Shown piece after piece: positions 1-11,888 of a stretch of DNA of 54,308 bases; position 1 is the first letter of the stretch; each line of letters begins with the position of its first letter. The position numbers were made by a program, and so were the translations under genes. The notes below the pieces were generated by a model. The model was not told the origin of the DNA. It did not search any database and worked only from the letters and a program-made list of their open reading frames with translations. The stretch comes from Magnetovibrio sp. PR-2. Lineage in GTDB: Bacteria; Pseudomonadota; Alphaproteobacteria; Rhodospirillales; Magnetovibrionaceae. The stretch is from assembly GCF_036689815.1 (NCBI RefSeq), contig NZ_JBAHUR010000021.1, positions 1 to 54,308 on the forward strand, given 5' to 3'.

Positions 1-135
1 ATTGGCTAAAAACAGGCTGGTTGGCCCTTGATCAAATACGACAGAATTGAGGATAAAGGCGGAAGTCATGTTTTCGCTAACCAGCCCGTTTTGAACGCGT
101 GCCTCACTTTTTGCGTTCACCTACAAAAGGGGGAA

Positions 136-212
136 TGGTGGGCCCGGCAGGACTCGAACCTGCAACCAGACCGTTATGAGCGGTCGGCTCTAACCAATTG
201 AGCTACAGGCCC
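136..212 (-). tRNA. tRNA with CAU anticodon, probably tRNA-Ile2 (could be elongator Met)
   Basis: Read on the minus strand, the sequence folds as a full cloverleaf of 77 bases including an encoded CCA tail (136-138). The acceptor arm is GGGCCTG paired with CGGGCCC, with A as discriminator base. The anticodon loop is CTCATAA, giving anticodon CAT, and the T-arm contains GGTTCGAGTCC. CAU tRNAs are initiator Met, elongator Met or Ile2 (lysidine-modified). There is no initiator-type C1:A72 mismatch. The GGGCC acceptor end resembles the alphaproteobacterial Ile2 species as I remember it, so Ile2 is preferred but not proven. The neighbouring bases 1-135 hold no gene that I can support. Confidence 0.9.
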
Positions 213-408
213 CCAATAGGTTGTGACCTCGCTTATAGCAAGCAACGGACGCGTGGGAAAGGCTCTCTCTTCAAAAGGTGTACCTTGAGCTCACTGTTTC
301 GTAAATCGAAACGGTAAGTCCCGTTTTCGCCATCTACCCGCCTGAGGCCGGACCAATTACAGTGCTTCTATTAATGCCCCACAACAGAGCGATATAGAGC
401 ACAAGAAG

Positions 409-1023
409 ATGACCTCCCCCGACAGTCTCAAAACTTCATCCATACCCATAACCTCGCGTTGGCGCAATTCCGACCGGCGCTGGGGTGGGGTGTCCGTCGT
501 CTTGCATTGGACCATGGCTTTGGCTGTGTTCGGTTTGTTTGGCTTAGGTCTGTGGATGACGTCGCTCAGCTATTACGACCCTTGGTACAAACAGGGGCCG
601 TCCATCCACAAAGCCATGGGTGTTTTGTTGTTCGCCACGTTGCTGGTGCGGTTGGCTTGGCGGGCGTTCGACCACACACCGGCGCCGTTGCGAAGTCATT
701 CCGCGCTGGAGCGCAAAGGCGCCCACGCGGCGCATGTGGCTTTATATGCAGGCTTGTGCGTGGTGATGCTCAGCGGTTATTTGATTTCCACAGCCGATGG
801 GCGCGCCATTGACGTTTTTGGTCTGTTTGAAGTCCCCGCGACTTTGAGCAGGCTTAAGAACCAAGAAGACATTGCCGGCGTCGTTCACTTGTGGTTGGCC
901 TCGGGCCTCGTTGGCGTCGCTGTTTTGCACGGCGGTGCGGCGCTCAAACATCATGTCTTGGACAAAGACGCGACGCTCTTGCGCATGCTTGGGCGTTCTA
1001 CCAAATCCTCCTCCTCAGTTTAA
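409..1023 (+). CDS. cytochrome b561 family membrane protein
   Basis: This 204-residue protein has four predicted membrane segments. Histidines are placed as in the di-heme b561/YceJ family: one in LHWTMALAVF (about residue 33), one in IHKAMGVLLF (about 66), one in HVALYAGLCVV (about 109), and one or more in VVHLWLASGLVG and VLHGGAALKHH near the C-terminus. The family carries electrons across or within the inner membrane, usually from quinol. It is followed after 27 bases by a YceI-family gene, the same pairing as yceJ-yceI in other proteobacteria, so the two are probably one operon. The start at 409 follows an AGAAG-type ribosome site. The electron acceptor is unknown. Confidence 0.88.
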   Translation: MTSPDSLKTSSIPITSRWRNSDRRWGGVSVVLHWTMALAVFGLFGLGLWMTSLSYYDPWYKQGPSIHKAMGVLLFATLLVRLAWRAFDHTPAPLRSHSALERKGAHAAHVALYAGLCVVMLSGYLISTADGRAIDVFGLFEVPATLSRLKNQEDIAGVVHLWLASGLVGVAVLHGGAALKHHVLDKDATLLRMLGRSTKSSSSV

Positions 1024-1050
1024 CATCATCAAATGTAAAGGATCTCCTCC

Positions 1051-1635
1051 ATGAAATACTACTCTTTGGTCGCTGCTGCAGCCCTCGGGCTTGCCGCCAT
1101 TGCCCCTGTCAAAGGCGTTCAGGCTGCCGATTACGTGATTGACACCAAAGGCGCGCACGCCTTTGTTCAGTTTCGTGTGAAGCACCTGGGCTACAGCTGG
1201 TTGTATGGACGATTCAACACCTTCTCAGGTGAATTCAGCTACGATGCGGACAAGCCGGAGGCCTCTGCGATCTCCGTCACCATTGACACCACAAGCGTCG
1301 ATTCCAATCACGCCGAGCGCGACAAGCACTTGCGCAGTGGGGACTTTTTGAACGTCTCCGAATTTCCCCAAGCCAAGTTCGTCAGCACCGGCGTGAAGAT
1401 GAATGCCGACGGCACGGCACAGCTGATGGGGGACTTTACCTTACATGGCGTGACCAAGCCGATCGCCATTGATGTCAACAAGCTTGGCGAAGGTAAAGAC
1501 CCTTGGGGTGGTTACCGCGCGGGCTTTCAAGGCTCCACCACCATCACCATGGCGGATTACGGCATGACGTTTAACTTAGGCCCCGCGTCGACCCAAGCGG
1601 AAATCATTCTGTCTGTTGAAGGCGTGAAGAAGTAA
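1051..1635 (+). CDS. YceI family periplasmic lipocalin-like protein
   Basis: The 194-residue product begins with a typical signal peptide ([17 protein letters not shown], cleavage near VQAAD). It continues with the YceI beta-barrel fold, recognisable from [20 protein letters not shown], the [11 protein letters not shown] stretch, [27 protein letters not shown] and [15 protein letters not shown]. YceI proteins bind polyprenyl-type lipids such as quinones in the periplasm. The upstream b561 gene suggests a role in quinone-linked redox work (inference). A clear AAGGA ribosome site sits 8 bases before the ATG. A strong terminator follows within 20 bases of the stop, so the operon ends here. Confidence 0.92.
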   Translation: MKYYSLVAAAALGLAAIAPVKGVQAADYVIDTKGAHAFVQFRVKHLGYSWLYGRFNTFSGEFSYDADKPEASAISVTIDTTSVDSNHAERDKHLRSGDFLNVSEFPQAKFVSTGVKMNADGTAQLMGDFTLHGVTKPIAIDVNKLGEGKDPWGGYRAGFQGSTTITMADYGMTFNLGPASTQAEIILSVEGVKK

Positions 1636-1652
1636 GAGAACGCCAGACATAC

Positions 1653-1689
1653 AAAACCGCCCCCAGAATTTTCCTGGGGGCGGTTTTTT
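1653..1689. terminator. Rho-independent terminator, probably bidirectional
   Basis: A 14-base-pair perfect stem (AAAACCGCCCCCAG with CTGGGGGCGGTTTT) encloses a 7-base loop and is followed by a T-run. It lies between the convergent yceI (ends 1635) and mlaA (ends 1709). The A-tract on the other side gives a T-run for minus-strand transcripts, so it can serve both genes. Confidence 0.93.
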
Positions 1690-1708
1690 GTGTCTTGTAA
1701 AACAATGA

Positions 1709-2605
1709 TCAGTTCTTGGTGGCTAAGATCGGATCTTCTTCGTCCGGGTCTTCCATGCTCATCATGTCGTCCAGCTCGTTGCTGTTCTTTTTGGTCATGG
1801 ACGGCAGGCCGCGGGTGCCGGATTTGCCGTTGTTGATTTCATCGTCACGCACTTGGCGGTACAGGCTGCGCACAGCTGCGTAATAATCCAGCGAGGTTTT
1901 TTCCAAGTCGTCAATGTCTTCCATGTTGCGTTGACGGAAGTCGACGGCGTCGGCCACAAAACGTTCGTTGGGGATGTATTCTTTGTCGGTGTTTTGAGCG
2001 TAGTGCCAAATCGGATCGGTGATCACGTCCACCACTTTGCCGACCGCATCACGCGGGTTCGACGGGCCCAAAATCGGCAGAACCAGATACGGTCCGCCGT
2101 CCACACCCCAGGTCGCCAGGGTTTGGCCAAAATCTTCTTTGTGAGCCGGATAGCCCATCTCGGTCGCCGGATCGCCAAAGCCCAATATGCCAACGGTGGT
2201 GTTGATGGCAAAGCGCGAGAAGGTGTTCCAGGCGCGTTCCGTCTCACCTTGCAAAACATCGTTGAGCAAGATTACCGGGGTTTTCAAGTTGGACAGGAAG
2301 TTGCTGACCAAGTCGCGCAAAGGCGGCGGCACAAAGCCGCGGTACATGGCCGCGACTGGACGCAGAACCAAGGTATCCAGGCCACGGTTAAACTCGAACA
2401 TGGCCCGGTTGAACGGTTCCAACGGATCGTTGATCTCGTTGTATTCAGTGACAGCCTCAGAATCTTTGGGATCAGGCGCGGTGGCACAAGCGCTGACCAT
2501 GAAGCCCAAAAGCAACACAGCGCCCAAGCGCAGCACTTTATGGCGCAAAACGCTCATAAAACCGCTGAAAAAATCATCCAATCCCGTACGGTGTGTTGCG
2601 TACAT
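1709..2605 (-). CDS. mlaA: MlaA (VacJ) family outer-membrane lipoprotein
   Basis: The 298-residue product matches MlaA, the outer-membrane lipoprotein of the Mla system that keeps phospholipids out of the outer leaflet. Visible signs are a lipobox (VSAC) after a hydrophobic stretch around residues 24-40, then NDPLEPFNRAMFEFN, a hallmark of the family, followed by YRGFVPPPLRDLVSNFLSN, ETERAWNTFSRFAINTTVG and GPYLVLPILGPSNPRDA. The ATG at 2605 has a GGAG ribosome site 6 bases upstream. The internal ATG at 2557 has none, so the longer start with an extended n-region is preferred. The acidic C-terminal tail is longer than usual. The mla ABC transporter genes are not in this window. Confidence 0.93.
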   Translation of the reverse strand: MYATHRTGLDDFFSGFMSVLRHKVLRLGAVLLLGFMVSACATAPDPKDSEAVTEYNEINDPLEPFNRAMFEFNRGLDTLVLRPVAAMYRGFVPPPLRDLVSNFLSNLKTPVILLNDVLQGETERAWNTFSRFAINTTVGILGFGDPATEMGYPAHKEDFGQTLATWGVDGGPYLVLPILGPSNPRDAVGKVVDVITDPIWHYAQNTDKEYIPNERFVADAVDFRQRNMEDIDDLEKTSLDYYAAVRSLYRQVRDDEINNGKSGTRGLPSMTKKNSNELDDMMSMEDPDEEDPILATKN

Positions 2606-2925
2606 TCAAGGCTCCGTCACAATAAATACGGCTCGCAATGGATTGCGGGCCGCCGTTTAAATTAAACGTACGAGCGCACATTAAGTGTGCCCCCACCAAA
2701 TACATTTTAAAAACAAGACCCTATCAAGAAGGAAAGGCCCGTTCCCCCGGTTGCATTGTTCCGGTCTAAGCGTGCGTTAACCACACCCTATCGAATTAGC
2801 ACACGCAGCAGCCGAACACCAGTGTGCAATTTGTACGATATGCATGCAAAGTGACGGGTGTGTTCAAAATATCACACTACATTCAGGTAAGCGGGCAAGT
2901 GTGAGATTAAAATGTTCTAGACACC
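2606..2925. other. intergenic region between mlaA and the sahR-like gene
   Basis: I find no coding sequence here. The part near mlaA contains a GTTTAAATTAAAC palindrome (about 2655-2667) and a small hairpin GCACA-TTAAG-TGTGC (2676-2690), which could lie in the mlaA promoter or leader. GTGTG/CACAC words recur through the rest. I looked for SAM and SAH riboswitch shapes and did not recognise one. Confidence 0.5.
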
Positions 2926-2960
2926 TTGATTATCAATGGATATAAAGACATTGTTATATC
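2926..2960. promoter_or_regulatory. candidate operator: two palindromes upstream of the ArsR-type regulator
   Basis: Two perfect inverted repeats lie side by side 41-75 bases before the regulator start. TTGAT-T-ATCAA is at 2926-2936 and GATATAA-N8-TTATATC is at 2939-2960. ArsR-family dimers bind imperfect palindromes of this size, and regulators of this type commonly control their own operon. The assignment as autoregulatory operator is inference; the palindromes themselves are directly visible. Confidence 0.55.
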
Positions 2961-3000
2961 TAAATATTGAATGATTATTGGTTGTTCTAAAAGGCCTCAC

Positions 3001-4865
<1,865 letters not shown>

Positions 4866-4903
4866 GCCTTGAGACGCTTCTGTATATATAAAGAGACACT
4901 GAC

Positions 4904-7900
4904 ATGCCCTTGAAACCACACAACCCCAATGCCAAAGCTCAACTGGAAGCCCAGCTCAAAAACCGCATCCTGATTTTGGACGGCGCCATGGGCACCATGA
5001 TTCAACGCCACAAGTTCGAAGAAGAACATTTTCGTGGGGAGCGCTTTAAGGACCACAACTCCGAGCTCAAGGGCAACAACGACCTGTTGATCTTCACCCA
5101 GCCCGAAGCCATCCAGGGCATTCACGAAGCCTACCTGGAAGCGGGCGCGGACATTATTGAGAGCAATACGTTCTCCGCCACGACCATTTCCCAGGCCGAT
5201 TATGGCTTGGAAGACATTGTGTATGAGCTCAACGTCGAAGGGGCGAAGCTGGCGCGTGCCGCAGCGGATAAATATTCGACCCCGGACCACCCGCGTTTTG
5301 TCGCAGGCGGGCTTGGCCCGACCAACCGCACTGCGTCAATTTCACCGGACGTGAACGACCCGGGCAAACGCAACGTAACGTTTGATGAATTGAAAGACGC
5401 TTACGCCCAAGCTACACGCGGCCTCATTGAAGGCGGTGCGGATTTGATTTTGATCGAAACCGTGTTCGATACCTTGAACGCCAAGGCTGCGATCTTTGCG
5501 GTGAAATCCGTATTCGAAGAAGAAGGCTTTGAGCTGCCCATCATGATTTCCGGCACCATTACCGATGCGTCTGGTCGGACGCTGTCGGGTCAAACGGCGG
5601 AAGCGTTTTGGAACTCGCTGGCCCACGCGAACCCTGTGTCCATCGGGTTCAACTGTGCGCTGGGTGCGGAAGACTTGCGCCCGCACGTTCAAGCCGTGGG
5701 CGCCATTGCCGACACCCACGTGTCGGTGTATCCCAACGCCGGACTACCCAACGAATTTGGGGCCTATGACGACACGCCTGAATATATGGGCGAGGTGCTC
5801 AAAAGCTTCGCCGAAGAAGGCCTAGTCAATATTGTCGGTGGGTGCTGTGGCACCTCGCCGGATCATATCAAAGCCATCGCCGATGCGGTTGCTCCTGTTG
5901 CGCCCCGCACGTTGCCAGACCCAGAAATGGTTTGCCGCTTGTCCGGCCTTGAGCCGCTGATCATTGATGACGTGACGGGTTTTGTGAACGTTGGTGAGCG
6001 CTGCAACGTTGCGGGCTCGGCCAAGTTTAAAAAGTTGATTGCCGAAGGCGACTATCAAACGGCGACCGACATTGGCCGCACCCAAGTCGAAAATGGTGCG
6101 CAAATCGTGGACGTCAATGTGGACGACGCCATGTTGGACGCTGAAAAAGAAATGACCACGTTCTTGAACCTGATCGCGGGCGAACCCGACATTGCGCGTG
6201 TCCCAGTGATGATCGACAGTTCCAAATGGGATGTGATCGAAAAAGGCTTGAAGTGCGTGCAGGGCAAAGGCGTGGTGAACTCCATCTCGCTCAAGGAAGG
6301 TAAAGAAAACTTCCAGGCCCAGGCCAAAACCATCATGAATTATGGCGCGGCAGTCATTGTCATGGCGTTTGACGAAGACGGGCAGGCCGACAGTTATGAG
6401 CGCATGGTTGAGATTTGCAAAAAATCTTACGACGCGCTGGTTGAAATTGGCTTCCCGCCGCAAGACATTATTTTCGATCCCAACATCTTCCCCATCGCCA
6501 CGGGCCTGGATGAACACCGCAACTATTCGGTGGACTACATCAACGCGTGCAAATGGATCAAAGACAATTTGCCGGGCGCGATGCTTTCCGGCGGTGTGTC
6601 GAACATGTCGTTCTCGTTCCGTGGCAATAATCCGGTGCGTGAAGCCATGCACTCGGTGTTTTTGTACCACGCCATCAACAACGGCATGACCATGGGTATT
6701 GTAAATGCGGGACAGTTAACGGTTTATTCCGACATTCCCGACGATTTGCGTGAACGCATCGAAGACGTGGTGTTGAACCGCCGTGAAGATGCGACGGAAC
6801 GCCTGTTGGAGGTTGCCGAAGAAGCGCGCGGTTTGGGCACCAAAGACACCGGGCCCGATTTGACGTGGCGTGAAAACGACGTCAACAAGCGTTTGGAATA
6901 TGCCCTGGTCAAAGGCATTACCGAATTCATCGAAGACGACGTGGAACAAGCCCGGCTCGCGGCCACCCAACCCATCGACGTCATCGAAGGGCCGCTGATG
7001 GACGGCATGAACGTGGTCGGCGACTTGTTTGGCACCGGACAAATGTTCTTGCCCCAAGTGGTGAAGTCGGCTCGCGTGATGAAACAAGGTGTCGCGCACT
7101 TGCTGCCCTACATCGAACAAGGCAAAGCCGCCGGATCGAGCAAGGGCAAAATCTTGATGGCGACGGTGAAGGGCGACGTGCACGATATCGGCAAAAATAT
7201 CGTCGGCGTGGTGCTCCAGTGCAACAACTTCGACGTCATCGACCAAGGTGTGATGCAGCCCTACGCGGACATCTTGGACCGTGCCGAAGCCGAAAACGTC
7301 GACATCATTGGGCTCAGCGGTTTGATCACGCCGAGCTTGGAAGAAATGGTCATCGTCGCCAAAGAAATGGAACGGCGCGGTATGACACAGCCGTTGTTGA
7401 TCGGTGGTGCAACCACGTCGAAGGTCCACACGGCGGTGAAGATCGACCCGGAATATTCCGGCGTGGTGATCCACGTGAACGATGCGTCGCGCGCCGTGGG
7501 TGTGGCCTCGCAGCTGCTGTCCGAAACGCAACGCGATGACTATGTAGCAGGCATCAAAGAAGAATACGCCCAAGTCAAAGAAAAGCACGAAGCCAGCCAA
7601 CGCGCCCGCGAACAGCTCTCGCTTTTGGATGCGCGCGAACGCCGCTTGAAGATCAATTGGAACCCCAATGACGCGGTTGCCCCCAGCTTCACGGGCACCA
7701 AAGTGTTTGACAATTATCCGCTCACCGAATTGGTTGCGCGCATGGATTGGACACCGTTCTTCCGCACATGGGAGCTCAAAGGCACGTACCCGTCCATTAT
7801 CAAAGGTGACACGCCTGAGGCGGACAATGCCCGCTCTCTTTGGGCTGACGCACAAGCCATGTTGAAAAAGATCATTGATGAAAAATGGCTCGAAGCCCGC

Positions 7901-8599
7901 GCCGTCATCGGCTTCTGGCCGGCGGCCTCCGTCGATCACGACGACGTGGAGTTGTTCACCGACGAGACACGTTCCGAAACCCTCACGCGGGTTCACTTCC
8001 TGCGCCAACAAATGGTCAAACGCGAAGGCCGTACCAACGATTGTCTGGCCGACTTCGTGGCCCCCAAAGGCTCCGGCGTGAACGATCACATCGGTGGGTT
8101 CGCCGTGACGGCTGGCATCGGCCTGGATGAAAAATCTGCCGAGTTCCAAGCGGCCAATGATGATTACAACGACATTTTGTTGAAAGCCTTGGCGGATCGT
8201 TTAGCCGAAGCGTTGGCCGAACGCATGCACGAACGCGTGCGCCAAGAATTCTGGGGTTACGCCGCCGAAGAGGACTTGGCTAACGAAGACTTGATCAAAG
8301 AAAACTACGACGGCATCCGCCCGGCTCCGGGTTATCCGGCATGCCCCGACCACACGGAAAAAACCACGCTGTTTAAATTGTTGGACGCGACCGAAGCCAC
8401 AGGCATCGCACTCACCGACAGCTTCGCCATGATGCCCACCAGCTCGGTGTCCGGTTTCTACCTGTCCCACCCCGAAGCCAAATACTTCGGCATCGGCAAG
8501 CTCGGCAAAGACCAAGTCGTGGATTACGCCGAACGCAAAGGCATCACCGTCGAAGAAGCGGAAAGGTGGTTGGCACCGAATTTGGGGTATACGCCTTAA
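4904..8599 (+). CDS. metH: cobalamin-dependent methionine synthase
   Basis: At 1231 residues this is a full-length MetH. The homocysteine domain comes first ([11 protein letters not shown]; zinc cysteines in FNCALGA and GGCCGT at about 250 and 315). The pterin domain follows ([25 protein letters not shown]), then the cobalamin cap and binding domain with the DVHDIGKN motif that supplies the cobalt-ligating His (about residue 760). The C-terminal reactivation domain for SAM carries [12 protein letters not shown] and [13 protein letters not shown]. All modules are intact, so it should methylate homocysteine from methyl-THF and be reactivated by SAM. It lies 38 bases after metF. Its stop overlaps that of the convergent tcmP-type gene by 4 bases. 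Confidence 0.98.
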   Translation: MPLKPHNPNAKAQLEAQLKNRILILDGAMGTMIQRHKFEEEHFRGERFKDHNSELKGNNDLLIFTQPEAIQGIHEAYLEAGADIIESNTFSATTISQADYGLEDIVYELNVEGAKLARAAADKYSTPDHPRFVAGGLGPTNRTASISPDVNDPGKRNVTFDELKDAYAQATRGLIEGGADLILIETVFDTLNAKAAIFAVKSVFEEEGFELPIMISGTITDASGRTLSGQTAEAFWNSLAHANPVSIGFNCALGAEDLRPHVQAVGAIADTHVSVYPNAGLPNEFGAYDDTPEYMGEVLKSFAEEGLVNIVGGCCGTSPDHIKAIADAVAPVAPRTLPDPEMVCRLSGLEPLIIDDVTGFVNVGERCNVAGSAKFKKLIAEGDYQTATDIGRTQVENGAQIVDVNVDDAMLDAEKEMTTFLNLIAGEPDIARVPVMIDSSKWDVIEKGLKCVQGKGVVNSISLKEGKENFQAQAKTIMNYGAAVIVMAFDEDGQADSYERMVEICKKSYDALVEIGFPPQDIIFDPNIFPIATGLDEHRNYSVDYINACKWIKDNLPGAMLSGGVSNMSFSFRGNNPVREAMHSVFLYHAINNGMTMGIVNAGQLTVYSDIPDDLRERIEDVVLNRREDATERLLEVAEEARGLGTKDTGPDLTWRENDVNKRLEYALVKGITEFIEDDVEQARLAATQPIDVIEGPLMDGMNVVGDLFGTGQMFLPQVVKSARVMKQGVAHLLPYIEQGKAAGSSKGKILMATVKGDVHDIGKNIVGVVLQCNNFDVIDQGVMQPYADILDRAEAENVDIIGLSGLITPSLEEMVIVAKEMERRGMTQPLLIGGATTSKVHTAVKIDPEYSGVVIHVNDASRAVGVASQLLSETQRDDYVAGIKEEYAQVKEKHEASQRAREQLSLLDARERRLKINWNPNDAVAPSFTGTKVFDNYPLTELVARMDWTPFFRTWELKGTYPSIIKGDTPEADNARSLWADAQAMLKKIIDEKWLEARAVIGFWPAASVDHDDVELFTDETRSETLTRVHFLRQQMVKREGRTNDCLADFVAPKGSGVNDHIGGFAVTAGIGLDEKSAEFQAANDDYNDILLKALADRLAEALAERMHERVRQEFWGYAAEEDLANEDLIKENYDGIRPAPGYPACPDHTEKTTLFKLLDATEATGIALTDSFAMMPTSSVSGFYLSHPEAKYFGIGKLGKDQVVDYAERKGITVEEAERWLAPNLGYTP

Positions 8600-9699
8600 A
8601 GGAATTGAATTTTCAGATTCGGGTCGCTGTATGTGCCGGGTCGTCTCTTTTCTGGAGCGCTTAACACTTGTATTTTAGGCGGGTTTGAAAGCTCGAGTGG
8701 TCTTAGAACTTGCCTTTTATAATGAGATTCTCTAAACGCTGTTTCAGTCAGGATGTATTCTTCAATTTCTTCAACGGTAACGGTTTGCCCATTGAAAACT
8801 TTTTGGATTTGTCTAGATAGCTCTGCGAAGTTTGGCTCATTTGCAAACATGATCATTTGATTAGGATCTGTTGCGTCTGAAAAAGTAAATTCACCGGATG
8901 AATCAGTTCTCCACATCGCTTCCTTCATTTTCATAATTCCTTTTTTGCTATTCGTTGCATAAAAAAGGAAGTAATCGGTATTGTTTGCTGCATTTTTCAT
9001 TTCGAATGAGCGGACATATTTTGCTTTGGCGCTCGCTCGCAATTGACGGTAATAAAGATCATGAAGGCAGCGATTCCGTTCTATTGGCTTTTTTAGATCA
9101 GAACAATTCTTCCAATCAGAAGTTCCAAAAAACCGATCAAAGTTTTCGATCTGGTCTGGATGGCTAAGAAATCGATTTATTTCTTCGTACATGAAGTTGA
9201 CGAACACTTCGCAACTTCGATGAGATAGAATTTCGCGAACGATTGAGAAAGGGACACCTTTCCAGCCGAACGGATCAATAAATGCAAAAGTAGGATGCAG
9301 AGGTTTGGACTTGTCACGATAAAAGTCCATGAGCTCATCAAATGCGACCTCAAATTCATCATTCACAATTTTTATGCGAAAGTTTTCTGGAAGCAGCATT
9401 TCTTTGATGATTGACTGCAGGTTATTGGAGCGCTCCTTGTCATATTCAACAAAGTAATAAAGGATCGTCGACTTGATTCTACGTAGATGCGCTAACGCAG
9501 CCTTGATAGCAATAATTGGGGAACCGTCTTCACCTTTTGAATATCGCCCTGGGCCTGAAAATCCATCAATGTACAAAAAAACAGGGAAGCCACCCTGGCT
9601 CAGGATTGGCACCCATGAATATAGGTACATACCAAGAATTTCATGTTTTGCGCGAGTATGGGGATCCAAATCCCATATGGGTGTCTTTGGGGCAGCCAT
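8596..9699 (-). CDS. tcmP: three-Cys-motif partner protein (TcmP family)
   Basis: The 367-residue protein fits the TcmP family, named for its constant pairing with a three-cysteine protein of the phage Gp37/Gp68 (DUF5131) type, as here. Visible marks are [18 protein letters not shown] near the start, a glycine-rich loop in [11 protein letters not shown] (about 42-52), and [17 protein letters not shown] (about 137-153), which suggest a Rossmann or methyltransferase-like fold. The function is unknown. The gene is clearly AT-richer than metH and the following genes, a sign of horizontal transfer. It starts 9 bases after the DUF5131 stop with no obvious ribosome site, so translation may be coupled. 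Confidence 0.85.
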   Translation of the reverse strand: MAAPKTPIWDLDPHTRAKHEILGMYLYSWVPILSQGGFPVFLYIDGFSGPGRYSKGEDGSPIIAIKAALAHLRRIKSTILYYFVEYDKERSNNLQSIIKEMLLPENFRIKIVNDEFEVAFDELMDFYRDKSKPLHPTFAFIDPFGWKGVPFSIVREILSHRSCEVFVNFMYEEINRFLSHPDQIENFDRFFGTSDWKNCSDLKKPIERNRCLHDLYYRQLRASAKAKYVRSFEMKNAANNTDYFLFYATNSKKGIMKMKEAMWRTDSSGEFTFSDATDPNQMIMFANEPNFAELSRQIQKVFNGQTVTVEEIEEYILTETAFRESHYKRQVLRPLELSNPPKIQVLSAPEKRRPGTYSDPNLKIQFL

Positions 9700-9708
9700 T
9701 AGATCAAG

Positions 9709-10455
9709 TTATTCCGCAGCTATTAAAGGTAAGTTTTGTGGGGGGTATTCGCCCCAAATCCGTCCCTGAAGTTCACGCCCATGCTCCTTCGGGCGGAATC
9801 CTCCCCACTGTTTAAAGAAGAACGCCACTTTGGCTTTGTTGCATTGGTCACGGATATCCGTGACCCAGGCTTCTTCGATGGGGCGGTGTTTGGGGCCGCT
9901 TTCGCCGCCGACGATGACCCAGTGCATGGCGGATAAATCCATTTTCCCCATCGGGCCGATGAGAGGCTCCAGAGATAAGAACCGCACCGTAGAGTTGGTG
10001 TCCCTCAAGTGATTGATGCGGGACTGTTTGCTACCATCTTCGACAGAAACGCCAAGCCAGATGTGGGCAGGTACAGGATCGTTCTTAAAACGCTTGTTGA
10101 TATAGCTACGCATGCGAGATGAGCGTTTGGTTAGCACCTGGAAGGTATGTTGTGTGGCCGCTTCCATGGTGTCGAAAACTTGATCGACGTAACTGTAGGG
10201 GACTTCTTTGTGGAACAGGTCGCTCATGGAATTCACGAAAATCATGCGCGGCTTTTTCCAGCTGAGCGGCTGTTGCAGGCGCGCAGGACGAAGTGTCAGG
10301 TCAAAGCCGGTTTCAAAGGGATGTCCCGGCACGCCGCGAAAACGTTCGGCGAAGCGTTCAGCATAGCAGTTGTCGCAACCCGCGCTAATCTTCGTGCAAC
10401 CCGTAACCGGGTTCCACGTGGCATCGGTCCACTCAATCTCGGATTTTTGCGCCAT
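9709..10455 (-). CDS. phage Gp37/Gp68 family (DUF5131) three-Cys-motif protein
   Basis: This 248-residue protein begins with the family signature IEWTDATWNPVTGC and carries three close cysteines in a C-x6-C-x2-C arrangement (Cys20, Cys27, Cys30). Further family blocks are FVNSMSDLFHKEVP, FQVLTKRSSRM, WLGVSVEDGS, RFLSLEPLIGP, WVIVGGESG and AFFFKQWGG. DUF5131 proteins resemble radical-SAM-type iron-sulfur proteins in their cysteine cluster, but the spacing here is not the classical CX3CX2C and no activity is established. It is first in a two-gene minus-strand operon with tcmP. Homologues occur in phages and mobile regions, which suggests an accessory or defence role (inference). Confidence 0.87.
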   Translation of the reverse strand: MAQKSEIEWTDATWNPVTGCTKISAGCDNCYAERFAERFRGVPGHPFETGFDLTLRPARLQQPLSWKKPRMIFVNSMSDLFHKEVPYSYVDQVFDTMEAATQHTFQVLTKRSSRMRSYINKRFKNDPVPAHIWLGVSVEDGSKQSRINHLRDTNSTVRFLSLEPLIGPMGKMDLSAMHWVIVGGESGPKHRPIEEAWVTDIRDQCNKAKVAFFFKQWGGFRPKEHGRELQGRIWGEYPPQNLPLIAAE

Positions 10456-10568
10456 ACCTCGCTCCAGAACAAAACAAGAACATTATACTTGACTTGTGGA
10501 TAACTTGCCAGAAGATCCTTCAATAAACACTTAAGATAGGTTTAATTCTAAACCAAGCGACAACTGTA

Positions 10569-11888
10569 ATGGACCCGAAAATGTCTCTCACCCAATCCCT
10601 CATCCACCTCATTCGCTCCAAGCCCGTCACGCAAGATGATTTGGACGCGGCGGCTTTGTTCACGCTTGACGCCGTCGCCAATGCCGTCGGTGGGTGTTCA
10701 ACCGAGCCGGGGCACAAGCTGTTGGACTGGGCGGGGGAGAGCGGCGCAGACGCTGGGCGGCGGGCTTTGTTGCTGGGTGGTCTCACGCACATTTTGGAGG
10801 TGGACGATTTGCACCGCGCGTCTGTGGTGCACCCAGGGTGCGTTGTGGTTCCGGCAGCGTTTGCGCTTTCAAAGGGGAACGCTCAGGATTTTCTGACGGC
10901 CGTGCTTCACGGGTTCGAAGCCACGTGTCGGGTCGGCATGGCCGTGGGCAAAGCGCATTATAAGGTTTGGCATTCCACCGCGACGTGCGGGCCGTTTGGC
11001 TCGGCCATGGCGGGGGCGCACCTGTTGGGTTTGAGCGATGAACAGGCCGTTCACGCACTGGGCAATGCGGGCACCCAGTCGGCGGGGTTGTGGCAGTTCA
11101 TGGCAACCGGAGCCATGAGCAAACACTTGCACGCCGGGCGCGGGGCAGAGGCCGGTGTGGTCGCTGCCGAGTTGGCAAAGCTGGGGTTCACCGGTCCCCC
11201 GGAAATATTGGAAGGTGCGCAAGGCTTGTTTGCCGGGGCATGCCCGGACCCGGACCCGGACGCCGTTCTGCGCAATCCAGACCACCGTTGGCAATTGCAT
11301 GAAAGCTCCATCAAGCCCTGGCCGTCATGCCGTCACACGCACCCCGCCATTGATACGGCGTTGGAACTGTCTGCACACATTAAGAATGTGGAAGAGATCG
11401 AACGCGTCAACGTTCAGGTCTACGAAGCCGCCATGGACGTGTGCAATCGCCCAACCCCCGTGAGCGTCTATGAAGCCAAGTTTTCACTTTATCAAACGGT
11501 AGCAGCTGCGCTGGCGGATGGGCGTGTGGACTTCGACAGTTTCGAAGCCGACAGCCGAGAGCGCTTGGCTGCATTGCGCGCGAAAATCACGCCGCAAGCC
11601 TGTGAGCCGTTTGTCAGCGCCTATCCTCAGGATTGGGGAAGTGCCGTTGAGGTTGTTTTGAAAGACGGCTCAACGTACAAGGCCGAGCGCCAACACTGCA
11701 AAGGCGACCCGGAAGCTGCCTTGTCCAAAGACGAAATGAAAGCCAAAGCGCGCATGCTGATGGACCTGGGCGGCTATGAGAACCCGGACCAACTTATGGA
11801 AGCCATTTTGGGTATGGCAGAGGGCGGGGCTGTGCCGGATGTGTTTGTGGGGTTAAAGGCTGTTGAGGGCGACACATCAGCGGGCTAA
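10569..11888 (+). CDS. MmgE/PrpD family protein
   Basis: The 439-residue protein belongs to the MmgE/PrpD fold, which includes 2-methylcitrate dehydratase, cis-aconitate decarboxylase and several epimerase/dehydratase relatives. Typical blocks are LDAVANAVGG near residue 40, HILEVDDLHRASVVHPGCVV (about 75-95), LHGFEATCRVGMAVG, HSTATCGPFGSAMAGAHLLG, KHLHAGRGAEAGVVAAELA and KPWPSCRHTHPAIDTALEL. There are no prp or mmg neighbours, so the substrate cannot be named. Two starts 12 bases apart (10569 and 10581) are both possible; neither has a strong ribosome site. The stop overlaps that of the convergent hemerythrin gene by 4 bases. Confidence 0.88.
   Translation: MDPKMSLTQSLIHLIRSKPVTQDDLDAAALFTLDAVANAVGGCSTEPGHKLLDWAGESGADAGRRALLLGGLTHILEVDDLHRASVVHPGCVVVPAAFALSKGNAQDFLTAVLHGFEATCRVGMAVGKAHYKVWHSTATCGPFGSAMAGAHLLGLSDEQAVHALGNAGTQSAGLWQFMATGAMSKHLHAGRGAEAGVVAAELAKLGFTGPPEILEGAQGLFAGACPDPDPDAVLRNPDHRWQLHESSIKPWPSCRHTHPAIDTALELSAHIKNVEEIERVNVQVYEAAMDVCNRPTPVSVYEAKFSLYQTVAAALADGRVDFDSFEADSRERLAALRAKITPQACEPFVSAYPQDWGSAVEVVLKDGSTYKAERQHCKGDPEAALSKDEMKAKARMLMDLGGYENPDQLMEAILGMAEGGAVPDVFVGLKAVEGDTSAG

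Noticed and set aside
2606-2925. SAM or SAH riboswitch in front of the methionine operon
   Set aside because: No recognisable riboswitch core was found; short palindromes explain the visible structure better.
2971-3000. Upstream ATG of the SahR-like regulator
   Set aside because: The ATG at 3001 has an AAGG site at the right distance, and the ArsR domain begins there in relatives.
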